Of a DNA stretch of 64,000 bases, positions 1 to 12,488 are shown one piece after another. The stretch spans positions 1,488,001 to 1,552,000 of the forward strand of contig WTXD01000001.1 in the NCBI GenBank assembly GCA_022496205.1, in the 5' to 3' direction. Origin of the DNA: Gloeopeniophorella convolvens. Taxonomy: Eukaryota; Basidiomycota; Agaricomycetes; Russulales. Made by a program: the position numbers and the translations under genes. Within the stretch, counting starts at the first letter, position 1; each line of letters starts with the position of its first letter. Under the pieces are notes generated by a model, which had not been told where the DNA came from, made no database searches, and saw only the letters and a program-made list of their open reading frames with translations.

Positions 1-600
1 GGTACGCAAGACAAGCGGTTGCAATAGCTCACGGAACTCTGAAAGGGCGGCAGTATTTGATCAATTATGTGGAGAGCTTGACCCATATGAGAGCTGGTTC
101 GAGAAGCAGTGCAGTTTATCAAGAGCCAGATCTCCATCATGCCAGGGACGTTTGCAGATAAGGGATAGATAGGAAGAGGCATCAGATATAGCGCCGAGAG
201 CCTAAGATCGTTGCGTGAGTGTTGCGAATGCATAGGTTGATTGAGTCGTGCTCAGTCCTATCGTTGAGACCGAAGAAGCTAGAGTGGCAGTGGTCACCCA
301 CTGCCACTGGTCCACATCCGATTTGTTGGTAGCCGTGCGCGTGTGCACTGTGCGTGGGAAAGCCATAACGTGAGCCGCGTCCACGTGATGGAAGACGCGC
401 AACGCGTCTCATTTTGTCAATTGCATCGCCTGACCTCTGTTTCCCATCATCCTCAGCCTGACCTGCATCTCTGCAGCTGCAACTCATCCAGGCGCATATA
501 AGCAGACCGGCGCATATACAGTGAAACGGACTCATTCATTATGACCCGTTGGTGGCCCCATATGTACATCCTTTAACCTTGCTTATGCACCTTTACTAGG
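1..600. other. Left edge and BRCA2 upstream region, no gene seen
   Basis: Only short overlapping reading frames are present and none resembles a known protein. A minus-strand frame at 182-535 begins with a hydrophobic stretch that could mimic a signal peptide, but the rest has no recognisable domain. A plausible intron 3' end, cctttactag, ends at 599, so an upstream first exon of the BRCA2-like gene may lie here. I could not identify it. Confidence 0.4.
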
Positions 601-601
601 T

Positions 602-3600
602 TCACACTCGCCCCCTCGAAAGCGACAACGACTGTCTTCGCCTACATATGATGAACAACTAGAACTTCCTAGTCAAGAAGAGTTTAGGGCCTTAGATGAA
701 CTGGAGTTTAGCATGTCACAATCACAGTCTCTTTATCGACCTGGGTTTGTGTCAGCGTTCAATCCGGGGGAGTCTTCACAGGATGTACTCGGCGCTAGAG
801 TGAGTGTCGCATCCATTTCCTGTACGTCACGCAATATATTCTTTGCGTCAGAGCTCCCAACCGCCTGTCGATACTTTCAAACGTCCGACTCTATCACTCT
901 TCTCGTCTGCGTCAAAGCTCCCACGGGATCAAGAGATGGAACCCGATGACTCTGATAACCCTTTCGTCTCCACATCCAAAGAATTTACCGGATTTATGCC
1001 CGCAGCCCTCGCACCCCATCCAGTGGACACAACCGAGACACACTCGTCAAGCCCGGACCCGGACCCTGGAGAGGACGGTCGCGACAGCGCAGCGCTAGTA
1101 GCCGTCGGGGCTGTTTCGGCCCCCCTAATGGGCTTTGTGTCCGCTAATATTGTAAGGAACGTAATCGCAGAGAAGGAGGATGGGCATGTACCCCCATCGG
1201 GCTCCCAGGAATCAACTGGCTACGCAAACGCTGGAGATGAGCCCGAATTATACGGATCGTCAGGTCAAGTCACGAAAGAAGATGCGATGGCGATGTTCGT
1301 TGCTTCCGAAAAGGAGAACCATTTCCAGATTAGCGCCGCAGCTCTGAAGGCTGCCCGGGAACGAGTGGAGCGCTGGGCAGTGGAAGACGGGTTCCCTGAA
1401 TACGAAGAAGAAGCTCAGGAGGAACTACCAATCAATACACCACTCCCCTCACGTCAAGCTCTGGTAGCTGTCGAGAACGTTCCAACCCATGCTACGGGCG
1501 TGAGTCAAACTGCTCGCGGCTTAGACGATGCCGGCCAACCGAAATCCGGGTTTGCGAGCACTCAAGAACCCAGCCGTGCGGTCGGCTTCTTGAGTGCCAG
1601 TCGTGTTCCCAAAGAGCCGCTTTCTTCAGAACCAAGGTCGCAACCGCCAAGATTACCTCAAAACACTTCGTTTGAGATTCCTTCCACGTCTGATCTCAAA
1701 GGGAAGACCCCAGTGAGGCCATTCAAGTCGCCATTGGTCAACCGCGCAGCCGCACACACTTCGTACAATCCTCCTAGCACCCCGTCTCTCCCAGCCCCAA
1801 ATAACAAGAGTGTAGTTTCCATATCTACTCCCGCAAAGGGTCTCCGGCCTCCCTTTCCCAAATCTGCAACAACTGCCTTCACAACGCCAGTTCGGGGCGC
1901 TGCTTTCTCAACTCCAGGTCCTAGTAGGAGCGCTCGGAAGGGACCCAAGAAGTTTGTTACACCTTTCAAACCGGGTATGAGGCCGGGCGAGCCTGGTCGC
2001 AGCCAGCTCCAGGCCAGGTATGACGCAGATAGGAGGGTTGTTACTTCGGGAAATGGCGCAAGTGGCTCGCAGCCGATAATCATCAGCAGCAAGAAGCCCA
2101 CCAGGAGGCGTTTCTTCAATTTAAGTATGTCTCCATGGCGTGTAGAAGCACCGTCACTGATGTGTCTGCCAGCGATTCCGCGTGGTCGACAGACTCTGGC
2201 TTCTTCGGGTTTGTGGCCTGGAAAGTACAGTCTCGGAGCACTTGCCAGCATGGGAATGTGAGCCTCCGCTTCTCCTTCTGGCATGACGCATGATATAAAT
2301 TATCCTGTCATAGAAATACAGCTGAGCTACAGGACGCAAGCCTAAGTAGAGCGCCTCGCTGTAAACTCGACGCGTCTGCTCAAGATGTCCCGGGGGCCAA
2401 CCACAGGTCACCGGACCTCCGAGGACCCGCCGATGCCTTGCGTGAATTGGAGGCTATGGGTTGCTCTTTGGCCACCCAAGACTGGGTGGACAATCACTGG
2501 TCTTTGATCCTCTGGAAAATAGCCGGTATGGTGGCACTCGACCCAGACAGCGAAGCGGATGTAGGCCGGAGGCGGTGGAGCTGGACAGAGATAATGCGCC
2601 AACTTCGGTATCGGTAAGCGGCCCTCTCTGGACCGCGCATCACAACCGCTCAGCCTTCGCGCAGTTATGAAAGAGAGCTCAATGGTGCAGCACGTCCTGC
2701 TCTTCGTCTCATCACCACGCAAGATACATCTGCCGCTCTGCACATGGTCCTGTGTGTATCGGGAATCACCTGGTCGGAAGGCGGGATTAACGAAGACGGG
2801 ACACCGGTTGTACAACACCCCACGCTTGAACTCACTGATGGCTGGTATCGTCTGCGTGCGCGAGTAGATGAAGTTCTGGCTCGCGCGGCACGCCGGGGGG
2901 TCATTCGCGTAGGACGTAAGATCGCCATCGCTGGTGCCACGGTATACCCTTCACCTCACACTTCAAGTTGGGATTATCGAAACCTGATCACGGCCGCCTA
3001 GATCCCACGCGACGCGGAAGCTTGTGAAGTGTTGGAAGCTTACGACAGAGTTGAGCTCAACATCTCCGGCAACGGGACCCACCCTGCACCCTGGCACGCG
3101 AAGCTCGGTTTCCAACCACACCCTGCCATAGCTACTCTTCACAGCATTTCTCCTGAGGGCGGAGTTGTGCCGTGCCTCGATCTGATCGTTGTCAAGGTTC
3201 GTGTGCATCTCTGACGACGTTGTTCATCCTAACGTTGGCACCGGAAAGCAACACCCTGTTGCATTCGTCGAGTTTAGCACAAATGAAGACGGAAGGAGCG
3301 TACCCGGTCACCCAAGGCTAGAGAAAGAGGAGGAAGAGGCACGCGCTGCCTGGGAGGTGAATCCTGAGTGATGTTCTTTTGCTTCTTGCTGACCTTAATG
3401 TAGCGGAAACGTGAAAAGGAGTTCGAGCGCATCAAAGAAGAAGCTAACAAGAAGCGGAGACAATACTTGGATTGGGCTTTGCGATTCGAAGCCAAGGCAG
3501 GGTCATGGAATCCAGGAGAGGATGGTGAGGTCCTGACCAAGCTCCGCACCCCATGTGTTCTAACCCAAAGACGCATAGACGAAATGCCAGATCATATCGA

Positions 3601-4146
3601 GTCTCTATTCGATGATTGCGAATACTCTAGCGACACCGGTCCTACGTTGCGCCGCGTAAACAGGGCTGAAGCGGGCTGGTTGACGCGCTATGCACGCCAG
3701 CGTGCAGAGGAAGAACTCGAAAGCCTCGAGGCAGACATCGACCGCGAACTGCAGGTAAGGTTCCGTCGGCAAATCCTAGATTTCTCTCTTCATGCAGCAC
3801 CCTAGTCCGTATGCCCTCCGCGGGAAGTGCGCAACTTCCGAGTCCTCCTGATGCGCGACGCGCGGGTCGAACGCCGGCCTGCCCACCGTTTGTCGAGGTC
3901 ACAGCCTGGGATGTGCTCTCGCTCGCATTCGATGGGTCGCGCCCTGGAGATCTCAAGGAGGGCCAACGCTTTCAGGTCAGTGATACGTGTCACGCAGATA
4001 CCCATCTTCTCGCACTGAGAAAGGACATTCTCTTGTAGGTCACGGCCCTGGTACCGACGCAAAAGGGCGCATGGATGGAGCGCAATATCGAGGGCGCACA
4101 TGTATACCTCATGACAACAAGAACTTCACGCTGGACCAAGCTCTGA
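602..4146 (+). CDS. BRH2: BRCA2/Brh2-type homologous recombination mediator
   Basis: BRCA2 family proteins load Rad51 onto single-stranded DNA at breaks in the nucleus and bind the small partner Dss1. Introns I could place: 800-851, 2125-2172, 2258-2313, 2614-2664, 2942-3001, 3197-3248, 3357-3403, 3755-3805 and 3976-4038, giving roughly 985 residues. The N-terminal half is low-complexity, with an FxxA-like GFVSA near 1130-1140 that resembles a BRC core and a basic KKFVTPFKPG stretch. Then come the helical domain (DNHWSLILWKIAGMVALDP, about 2488-2544) and OB1 (MVLCVSGITW, LELTDGWYRLRA, then KLGFQ and PCLDLIVVKV). A charged helical segment (about 3404-3480) is followed by OB2 (VRNFRVLLMRDAR) and a terminal TALVPTQKGAW. 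The frame is open from 602, but the first ATG in it is 713, so an upstream exon is likely. A frame break lies between about 3866 and 3897. Family assignment is firm; the exact start is not. Confidence 0.85.
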
Positions 4147-4412
4147 CTTTCGGCCTGCACAGTAGAGTACTTCTGACACGCTCGAAGTTGCTGCCGCACT
4201 TATCTTGCTCTCTTGATACTGCAGTAGAGGATTCACCGTTGCTACTTTGTAGAATATCTCGCGTGTCCTGTACGCTCCTGTACCTTATCATATCATTGTA
4301 TCACTTTTCTCCTCACCCGGATTGTTCCCGTCGACTATCATCCTCGGGTATCTCGGGCATCCATATGTGGAAGGAGCAGGTCCATATGCGCACTTGCCGT
4401 CGGCGCTAACAT

Positions 4413-4485
4413 GACTCCGTAGCTCAGGGGTTAGAGCACACGATTGCAGATCGTGGGGTCGCGCGTTCAAATCGCGCCGGGGTCT
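4413..4485 (+). tRNA. tRNA-Cys (GCA)
   Basis: The 73 nt fold as a full cloverleaf. The acceptor stem GACTCCG pairs with CGGGGTC (one G-T wobble). The D arm is GCTC/GAGC. The anticodon stem CACGA/TCGTG is perfect, with loop TTGCAGA giving anticodon GCA. A 5 nt variable loop and T arm GCGCG-TTCAAAT-CGCGC follow. There is no intron. Thymidine runs about 8-12 nt downstream (4491-4497) fit a Pol III terminator. It lies 266 bp after the BRCA2-like stop codon. Confidence 0.93.
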
Positions 4486-4487
4486 GG

Positions 4488-4498
4488 GAATTTCTTTT
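4488..4498 (+). terminator. Pol III T-run after tRNA-Cys
   Basis: The tract aatttcttttgc directly follows the tRNA and holds a TTTT run, the usual RNA polymerase III stop signal. It is assigned by position and composition only. Confidence 0.5.
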
Positions 4499-4662
4499 GC
4501 CTGCCCTTTCTCTCACTGAAACTCGGCGCACTCGACGTTTGCTCGACGACCATGGCACAACACCTGAACTACTTCAATGCACTCTGGTTACACCTACCGG
4601 CGGTACATTTAACCTTTCGCGTCTTCATAGTCCTCAAACTGATACAAACAACGAAACGATCT

Positions 4663-7600
4663 TCAAACTCCAGCATCGCACCTCTCCTCTCCCCAGAGCA
4701 TATCTTCCCTTTCGCTCGAAGCGCCCCACATCGCCGGCCCGCGCCACTCCCCGCGCAGCGCTTCTTCGGCGAGCAACTGCACCGCTGCCTCCATGTTCGG
4801 CCACTGCCTGATGAACGGGAACGCCGCGACGTCCAGCCCGGGTGCATATACACGCAGACAGCGGTCCTCGTACCGCGCCACGAAGCCGTCCGCGTCCTCC
4901 GCGCCAAAGTTGAGCGCAAGCGCCACGCACGGGAGCGGACTGTCGAGCGCGAGGTCCGCACGTGCGGCGTCGAGCAGGGCGGTATCAGCTGGGCCCTTGC
5001 TGGGTGTGCCGAGGCGGACGGAGACGAGCAGGGTGGAGAAGGCGTTGGCGCGCTCGAAGTAGATCGGGATAGCTTGGGTCGCGCCCCCGGGTTGCGAAGA
5101 GAACTGTGCCGCAGCGGTGCGACAATACAGCCTACGGTTCCATTCATCGGCCCTGTCGAGGGCGACGTCAATGAATGTCGGGAGGTTGCGAAAGGCACGA
5201 CAACGTACGGTATTGGTTCGCCGGACAGCTTCGGTGCATGGTTGTCTTTGACCTTAATCCAGTGCGAGAAGTTGATTTGGGCGTCGGCAAAGTCACGTGC
5301 GAGAGCGTTGCGCTCGTCTGCGTCGCTTGGCCAGAAGCGCTGGCCGAGGAGGGTGCCAAGGAATGCGAGGAGGGGTATTTCGCGGCAGTATACCAGCTGG
5401 CTATCTTTGACATATGGTTTCCGTGATGCGAGGGACGAGGCCACTTGTTCTTGCAGTGCTGTCGATGCACATAAGTACATGACCAAACTGAGAGCTCCTG
5501 TCAAGGTTGTGCGACTTACGGGGTGGATCAAGCTCCATTGAAAAGACGACAACTTTTCCTTCCCTTCCAGCATGGCCCAGCTTCTTCAGCGGTGGAGGGA
5601 GATATGTCTCCCGGATGACCAAGTCCTTGCAGGACAACGAGAGGACGCGACTGATTAGCTCTCCACTCTGACACTTGTCAACGATGCCTTCGCGTATCAG
5701 GCATGCCAGCATCCTCAGTGCCGGGACGAGCTTGATGGTGTATATCAGCTCTCCCCGCTTCCAATGTGCAAGACTAGGTTCGTCGTGGCAGCGCAGGGCA
5801 AGCAGACCCGCCGCGACATGGGACAGGAACGGCTCGGAGGGATAGCCGGTCTCACGCCATCTGCGGTCGTTGGCGATCCAGTGCAGATACCGCATGTGGT
5901 GCACCATCCCGGTCTCTATCATAGGAATGGAATGCGGGCGCCCAGGCAGGATGTCGAGTGCGAAACGCTGGCCGAGGACGGCAAGGACGCGGTCCGGCTC
6001 GTTCCACGGATCGAAGGTTCGCGAGCCGCACAGCCTATCTTCAGCAACGAGCTCGAGGGCTGTCAGAGGAGTGTTGTCGATCAAGGCGCCCCATCTGTCA
6101 CAGTCAGCGAACCACCAAAGCGGACAGTCACGAGAAACGTACAATGGCCTCCCAAAACGGCAAAGATAGTCGACGCTCGCTAGCTTGTCGCTGTCAAGAG
6201 GCGCTGTTCTGTCCAGACGACGCGCGTGATGATCCCAACCGAGATCCGAAAACGGCGGAAAGAGCTTCTCGCCCGCCTGGGCAATACGGGAGGTGGATTC
6301 TATAAGTAACGAGTCGTCAAGGAACCTCGTGTCTGCAAAACCGACGCGCACCATGTGCCATTTCGGTGTAGTCTCCGACAGTAGGGCGCGTAGAGGAGAA
6401 CACTACCCAGACGGGAATGTGAGGGAAGCGGCACGAGTAGGCACTTATCACCTTGCACAACACGTCTGAGAGACTGAATGGATGCAGGCCCGAGTGTAGA
6501 CAATCGGCCTGGTCGAGAATAATGATGAAGACCGGCTCTTCGCCCTTGAGTACATGCGCGAACGTTTTGGTCAAGCTGGTGAATGGGTCCAAAAGGGCAT
6601 CAATTTCGTTCGTCGCAGTTTGCAGCTGAACACGGGTCAGGGCTTCAGGTCGGACATAGCTGCCATGACGGTAGGAATCACCTGTGCAAAATGTTTGGAC
6701 ACTCCCTGGAAAAACGCCTTGCGGGTACTTGTGGACTGTTCTCCGACAAGCATAGTCTCTTCCCATTTCTGAAGAGTACGAGCACCTTCCGAACAATCGA
6801 GAAGCCAGTCTTTGAAAGTCAAAAATATGGAGCCGAAAAATGCGCGTGCACGTGTAGTATACTGCTCCTGAGTTGGTTCTGCCTCGTCTACGAGGATGCG
6901 GGCGGGTATGTTGTCACGAGAAGGGTAAATGTCCTCCCTTGCGTCTTTCCCATGAAGGTTGATGTATAACGAGAATACACCTGTCTTCCCCAACTACATG
7001 CATAGAATCAGTTGTAAGCAAGAAGGCGGTTTGCCTTACAAACCTCGTGAAGCATTCGAGTCTTACCACATCCAGAAGTTTGGCAGATGGACACGAACTT
7101 GCCAAAGTACCCTTTCCCGATAGTGAAATTTTGCTCCGCACCCTGCGTGCCTGAGAACCGACGTGCGCAATCGGAGAGATAGTGCTTGAACTGTTGTGCG
7201 TGGCCTCCGTGATATGGTGTCTTGTGGAATGCATCTCGTATCCTTTTTGGTTCTGGACAACGAGCCACTTTTCATCTTGCCTTCCCCAAGCCCACCCATC
7301 ATCACTCACTGAAGGAACTAGCCCCCTCATCATTATCTGGCTCTGCCAACGGGTCCAACACCATCATAGCCCTGAGTTCATCTACAAGACGTGAAACATC
7401 GACGCTCTTGAATCAGTTAAAGTGCTCACTTTCAAGATAATGAACGTAGTCTCCAGTCTGTAGGGCTTTTTCGAATCTCTCAGTGAACTCTGGGGTTATG
7501 TATACTTCGGCACGCCGTTGATTGACCGAGCGATCGAACAAGGAGGAATCGAGGGACGAAACGACCGCCAGAAACATGGCTGGCTGGGCCCGCCAATGGC

Positions 7601-7680
7601 TAGAAGCCTGGGAAGCGAGAAGCTGTATCCTCTGGTTGAGGTTGGGGGGAAACATCGCGAAATGCCATTGTTGAAGCGCC
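4663..7680 (-). pseudogene. Agaricomycete P-loop NTPase family gene, apparently damaged
   Basis: The protein resembles a large mushroom-specific family of roughly 800-residue P-loop ATPases of unknown role. Visible parts in order: an N-terminal segment (about 7680-7318), a Walker A-like QTSGCGKTRM (about 7090-7060), a long linker, a Walker B-like FIIILDQADCL (about 6540-6505) and a C-terminal domain ending near 4663 (VALALNFGAED, then RQWPNMEAAVQLLAEE). Introns fit at about 7305-7247, 7051-6995 and near 5520. There are three lesions. A TGA at 7415-7413 sits where flanking sequence reads HFN-stop-FKSVD in one frame. A one-base loss occurs near 6642 (DLK to ALTRV). A further frame change lies near 6360 before VRVGFADTRF. 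The start is unresolved; the gene is divergent from MPP alpha. It may be a pseudogene or a gene carrying assembly errors. A link to Crinkler-type NTPases is possible but untested. Confidence 0.6.
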
Positions 7681-7834
7681 GAGAGGAGTCCTGACCGACT
7701 CAATCCGAGAAGAGAAGTTGTGCGAACGCCCGTCGCCGGCCCAGTGGCGGACCGGACGGACGGAGAAGACTTGCTGACGCAGCCGCTGCCACTTACTTGC
7801 CCCGGGCTAACTTGTGTCGTCCCCACACATACTC
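7681..7834. promoter_or_regulatory. Short divergent promoter between NTPase relic and MPP alpha
   Basis: The two genes point away from each other, and their coding parts are separated by little more than 150 bp, so control elements must be shared or overlapping. No clear TATA box was seen. The boundary depends on the unresolved NTPase start. Confidence 0.35.
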
Positions 7835-9537
7835 ATGCGACGGGTCCCTTACAGTCTTGTCAGGAGAGGCGTGCAACGCCACCCAAGACCACGCAATGCT
7901 TCGACCGTCCCGCCGAACCCACCCGTCCAAATAACAACACTTCCTAACAAAATCCGTGTCGCCACTGAGAACACGCCAGGCCATTTCTCCTCGGTTGGAC
8001 TCTATATCGACGCCGGTGCACGATATGAGACGCCAGCCAACTTGGGGGTCAGCCATTTCGTGGATAGGATGGCGTTCAAGGTGCGTATTGTTTTCCTTCA
8101 TCAGGAGCGTCACCCTAGAGCATTGATCATACAGAGCACACGAACCATGTCGGACGCTGACATGGCGTCGGCCATGAGTGCACTCGGCGGCCAGATCATG
8201 TGCTCGTCGTCCCGGGAGACAATCATGTACCAATCCTCTCACTTCCATCAAGCAACGCCACTGGCCCTCTCGCTCATTTCGGAGACCGTTCAAAACGCGG
8301 CGCTCCTCCCCGAGGAACTGGAGGCCCAGCGCGCCGCCGCCGAGTACGAAATCCGCGAGCTGCGGGCGAAGCCAGAGGTCATCCTACCTGAGATCCTACA
8401 TGGCCTCGCATACAATGACCAAGGTCTCGGGAACCCGCTGCTTTGTCCGGAGGAACGCATCGACCTCATTGATGCTCCGCTCATGCGCGAGTACATGAAG
8501 GAGTGGTACCGTCCAGAGCGCATGGTCATTGCAGGTGCTGGCGTGGCACATGAAGAACTCGTCGAGCTCGCAGACAAGCACTTTTCTTCGCTGAATTACA
8601 CGCCTACTGCAGACAGCCCGGCAACGACACTGTCGTCATCTCGCCCAACATCCTCCGTTCCTCCCCATCTCTTACATTCACAGTCTCAGACGATGTTCAA
8701 GTCTTTAACCAGAGCTGCTTCCTCTTACCTCTACCCGGGCGTCCCTGCCACCACTCCCATAACAACCGCCTCAACGTACACTGGCGGCTACCAGTTCATC
8801 CATGACCCCGAGTCTGAATTCAACCATATCTACATCGGATTCGAGGGCGTTGGCATCCATGATGACGATATCTACGAACTTGCGACCATGCAGGTGCTTC
8901 TAGGCGGCGGCGGGTCTTTCTCTGCAGGTACGCTCTATTGTTGTTCTTCACTACACTACTAATGTCGGTCCTAAGGCGGCCCTGGGAAGGGCATGTACTC
9001 CCGGTTGTACACCCACATTCTGAATCACCACGCAGCAATCGACCACTGCGCCTCATTCCACCACATATACAACGACTCGTCGCTATTCGGTCTATTCGCT
9101 TCGTTCGCACCGTCGGCACGGACTACAGTCCTCCCGCACCTCATCCACCAGCTTGCGCTACTACTGTACAGGAACGTGCCGGCGGATGAGCTCAGCCGCG
9201 CGAAGAACCAACTCAAAAGCAGCCTTGCGATGGCTCTCGAGAGCCGCGCCGTCGAGGTTGAGGATCTCGGTCGCCAGGTCAGCAAACCTCACTGCCCTTG
9301 TACGCGCACTCAGTAAATTCACGCGTCGTTATCCAGCTCCTGGTACACAACCGCAAGATTCCCGTGTCTGAGATGTCGGACAAGATTGACGCCGTAACAC
9401 CTGAGTCGCTGCAGCGCGTCGCGCAGCGCATCTTTGGCCCACAGTCGGGCGGCAAGCCGACTGTGCTCGCGATGGGCCATCATGACCTCGGCGACTGGCA
9501 GACACAGTTCAAGAAGTACGACGTGGGTACTTTGTAG
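7835..9537 (+). CDS. MAS2: Mitochondrial processing peptidase alpha subunit
   Basis: MPP alpha pairs with the catalytic beta subunit in the mitochondrial matrix and helps recognise and cleave import presequences. The N-terminus (MRRVPYSLVRRGVQRHPRPR) is Arg-rich, like a presequence. The M16 peptidase fold follows: ITTLPNKIRVATE, GLYIDAGARYETP, then HFVDRMAFKST, where the zinc motif HxxEH is degenerate, as expected of the alpha subunit. The glycine-rich substrate loop reads [22 protein letters not shown] across an intron. Introns lie at about 8083-8134, 8929-8974 and 9278-9339. The C-terminal M16 domain ends in GDWQTQFKKYDVGTL. An ATG at 7814 is also in frame; I prefer 7835 because it begins the amphipathic presequence. 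About 500 residues, the usual family size. Confidence 0.92.
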
Positions 9538-10005
9538 AGCTAGTACTGCTTGCTTTACTCGCTTGTCGCGTTGCCCCTTCTCATCTCATTCGTTTTATTG
9601 TTACGACTATCCTCAGAGTGTCCCATCGATGAGCTTCTTAATACCAGAATCATTGTTACTGATCTCGTGAGGTTCGCGGCCTTCTCGCTCTCCCTCTCGA
9701 CACGAATATGAGGCACCGTTCAGTGACATTGACCGGTAGAATAAAAAGTTTGAGACGTGATATATATGAGGCGCGTTGAAGCTGGGGTGCTGGCGAGATG
9801 TCTCCCTATTTGGCCCGATCACGCCGAACGCGGATGGCGGTCACATGCCCGCGACGCGCCACGCGCGGACGGTTCGTGTCGAGACTCGACGCCTCGCGCA
9901 TCCCCCATTACCATCCAACGCCCTTGCCACCACCCTTACTCCACGCACACGCCCTCAACCCCTGTCTAGTTTCGCTCAAACCAGAACCATAACGACAACC
10001 TCATC
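9538..10005. other. Intergenic, no gene seen
   Basis: This is the spacer between MPP alpha and the coiled-coil gene, both on the plus strand. It holds the presumed 3' UTR of the first and the promoter of the second. The stretch before 10006 is rich in C and A, as is common upstream of basidiomycete genes. Short frames here show no coding pattern. Confidence 0.5.
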
Positions 10006-10851
10006 ATGCGCCGTGCACAGAGCGTACGACACTACGCAACCCGCTCGGCCGCCTCGGCGGCAGGGGCGACGCCGACTGACGACCTTGGCGTACTGAAGGA
10101 GATCCCTGAGGAGTCATCAGATGTATCTCTGAGGCGCCAGTTACTTGAGAAGGATAAGGAGAATGACAAGGTGTGTAAACTGCCGCCGTCCCACCAATAT
10201 GGTGGACATTGACGACCACGCCCCTGTGCACGTAGCTCCGCGATCAGATACAGGCCCTGCAGGCCCAGCTCGCGCAGCGTCCGCCAATAGAGGCGATCCA
10301 GGAGCTCAGGAAGGAATACAGCAACCTTGAGCTGATTCTGCAAGGCACGCAGCGCGAGAATGAGCGTGCAATGACTGAGCTTGAGAGGTGCGTTCCATTC
10401 TCAACTGCCTACCCATAGCCCCGGCTAAACACGCATACACTCGACTTTCTAGGGGGAAACAACGGGAGAAACTACTAGAGCGGGAGCTCGAGAAGCTCGC
10501 AGGGAGTAACTGGCAGGTACGTTCACCGCACTGCCCCTACTAGCACCGTCCTCATCCTCCATCCACCGCCAGGCGAACCTCGAGATTGCCCCTGCAGGTC
10601 TCACGAGCCCGCACGCACCGCGCACCTCGACGGCGTTCTTCTCCCCGCCCATGCAGTACACGACTGCCAAGGCCCCCGCAGCGAACACAGAGGCGGCCAT
10701 GGCGAACGTCGAGCAGGTGCGCCTGCTCGTGCTCGGGATGGAAGAGCGGCTACGCCTGCGCGAGGAGAAGCTCGTTAAGGCGGTAGAGAAGGCCGACCGC
10801 GAGGGCGGGCGGTTCGAGGCGCTGCGCAAGGACATTCTCGCGAAGACGTGA
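10006..10851 (+). CDS. Coiled-coil protein of unknown function
   Basis: I do not recognise this protein. Four exons joined by introns at about 10171-10237, 10389-10452 and 10516-10571 give about 205 residues. The N-terminus has basic and hydroxylated residues and few acidic ones (RRAQSVRHYATRSAASAAG), so mitochondrial targeting is possible but not shown. From residue ~40 most of the protein is heptad-like, with charged residues and Leu (LRRQLLEKDKEND, IQALQAQLAQR, REKLLERELEKLAG). A Pro/Ser/Thr-rich break follows, then a second coiled coil (VRLLVLGMEERLRLREEKLVKAVE) to the TGA. Splice sites are canonical and keep phase, so I take it as a real gene. Confidence 0.7.
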
Positions 10852-11699
10852 GATCATACTAAGATCATGCAGGGGACAAGTGCATGGTGAAGTGGTGTAG
10901 CATCATAGGCAGTGGATCGGATTGCATCTCGAGCTTTGCTAGCTGACGTTGTTCGGATTTTATGTATACCCTAGTTTTGTTCACGACTATTACACCGCTC
11001 CAGTGCGCACGAATGCGACGAATGACAACGTAAAGTGTATGTATGGTTGGGTTGGTGTGGTTGGGCATCGTTGCCGCCGCCTGGGCGGTATCACTTGCAT
11101 GTCCGCCGAGAGAACAAGCGCGCTCAACACGCAGTGACGGCGTGTGAAGCACAAGTCTATCATTACGCAACGTGTAAGCACATGGAATAGCACATGGAAC
11201 AATGTGCGCATGAGACTGGGGTGATAGAGATCATGACGGTGGGCAGGTGGTCGAGAGAGATATAGATGGGAAGAGGGCGCGGGATTTCCGGAGGTTACCA
11301 ACTCGGTCGAGCAAAACACCCAAAAATGCCATAACAATTCACAGAAAAATGGAGCCGCCACCAAATTCGGCACGCAGGGCCCTCAGAGGGCGGCCTGTCG
11401 CCCAGTGCGGTCGATGGCTCGAACGGACGAGTCAGAGGGGGGATAGGAGGAAGACGTGCCGCGAGTCGCACCGGAGTGGATCTTCCGCGGCTGGCTGTGG
11501 CACAAACGCATCCGAATCCGCGCAGGTCTGTGCGTCCGTCTGGTGTGGACCGTGCGTGGGAACTACCATCGGAGCACGAACGACAAATCGTCGTTTCTCG
11601 CTCGTCTCTCGTCCCCCATCTCCGTACCCGTAACCACCACCTTCGCCCGCCCCCCTCCGCACCAACTTCGTCTTTTCACCACTTTCTTCCTGATCCTCT
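10852..11699. other. Intergenic region upstream of histone H3
   Basis: About 850 bp without a credible gene; frames on both strands are short and resemble no known protein. It includes the 3' end of the coiled-coil gene and the H3 promoter. A pyrimidine-rich tract (about 11600-11695, repeated cttc, cccc and ttcttcc motifs) lies directly before the H3 start, a common feature of highly expressed basidiomycete promoters. No divergent H4 gene is present. Confidence 0.5.

Positions 11700-12488
<789 letters not shown>

Noticed and set aside
182..535. Minus-strand 117-codon frame with a signal-like start
   Set aside because: The rest of the frame has no domain pattern and overlaps the likely upstream exon and promoter of the BRCA2-like gene.
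3866..3897. 32 nt micro-intron in the BRCA2-like gene as a firm call
   Set aside because: Shorter than any other intron here and without a branch-like motif; a base error is simpler. Kept only as a finding.
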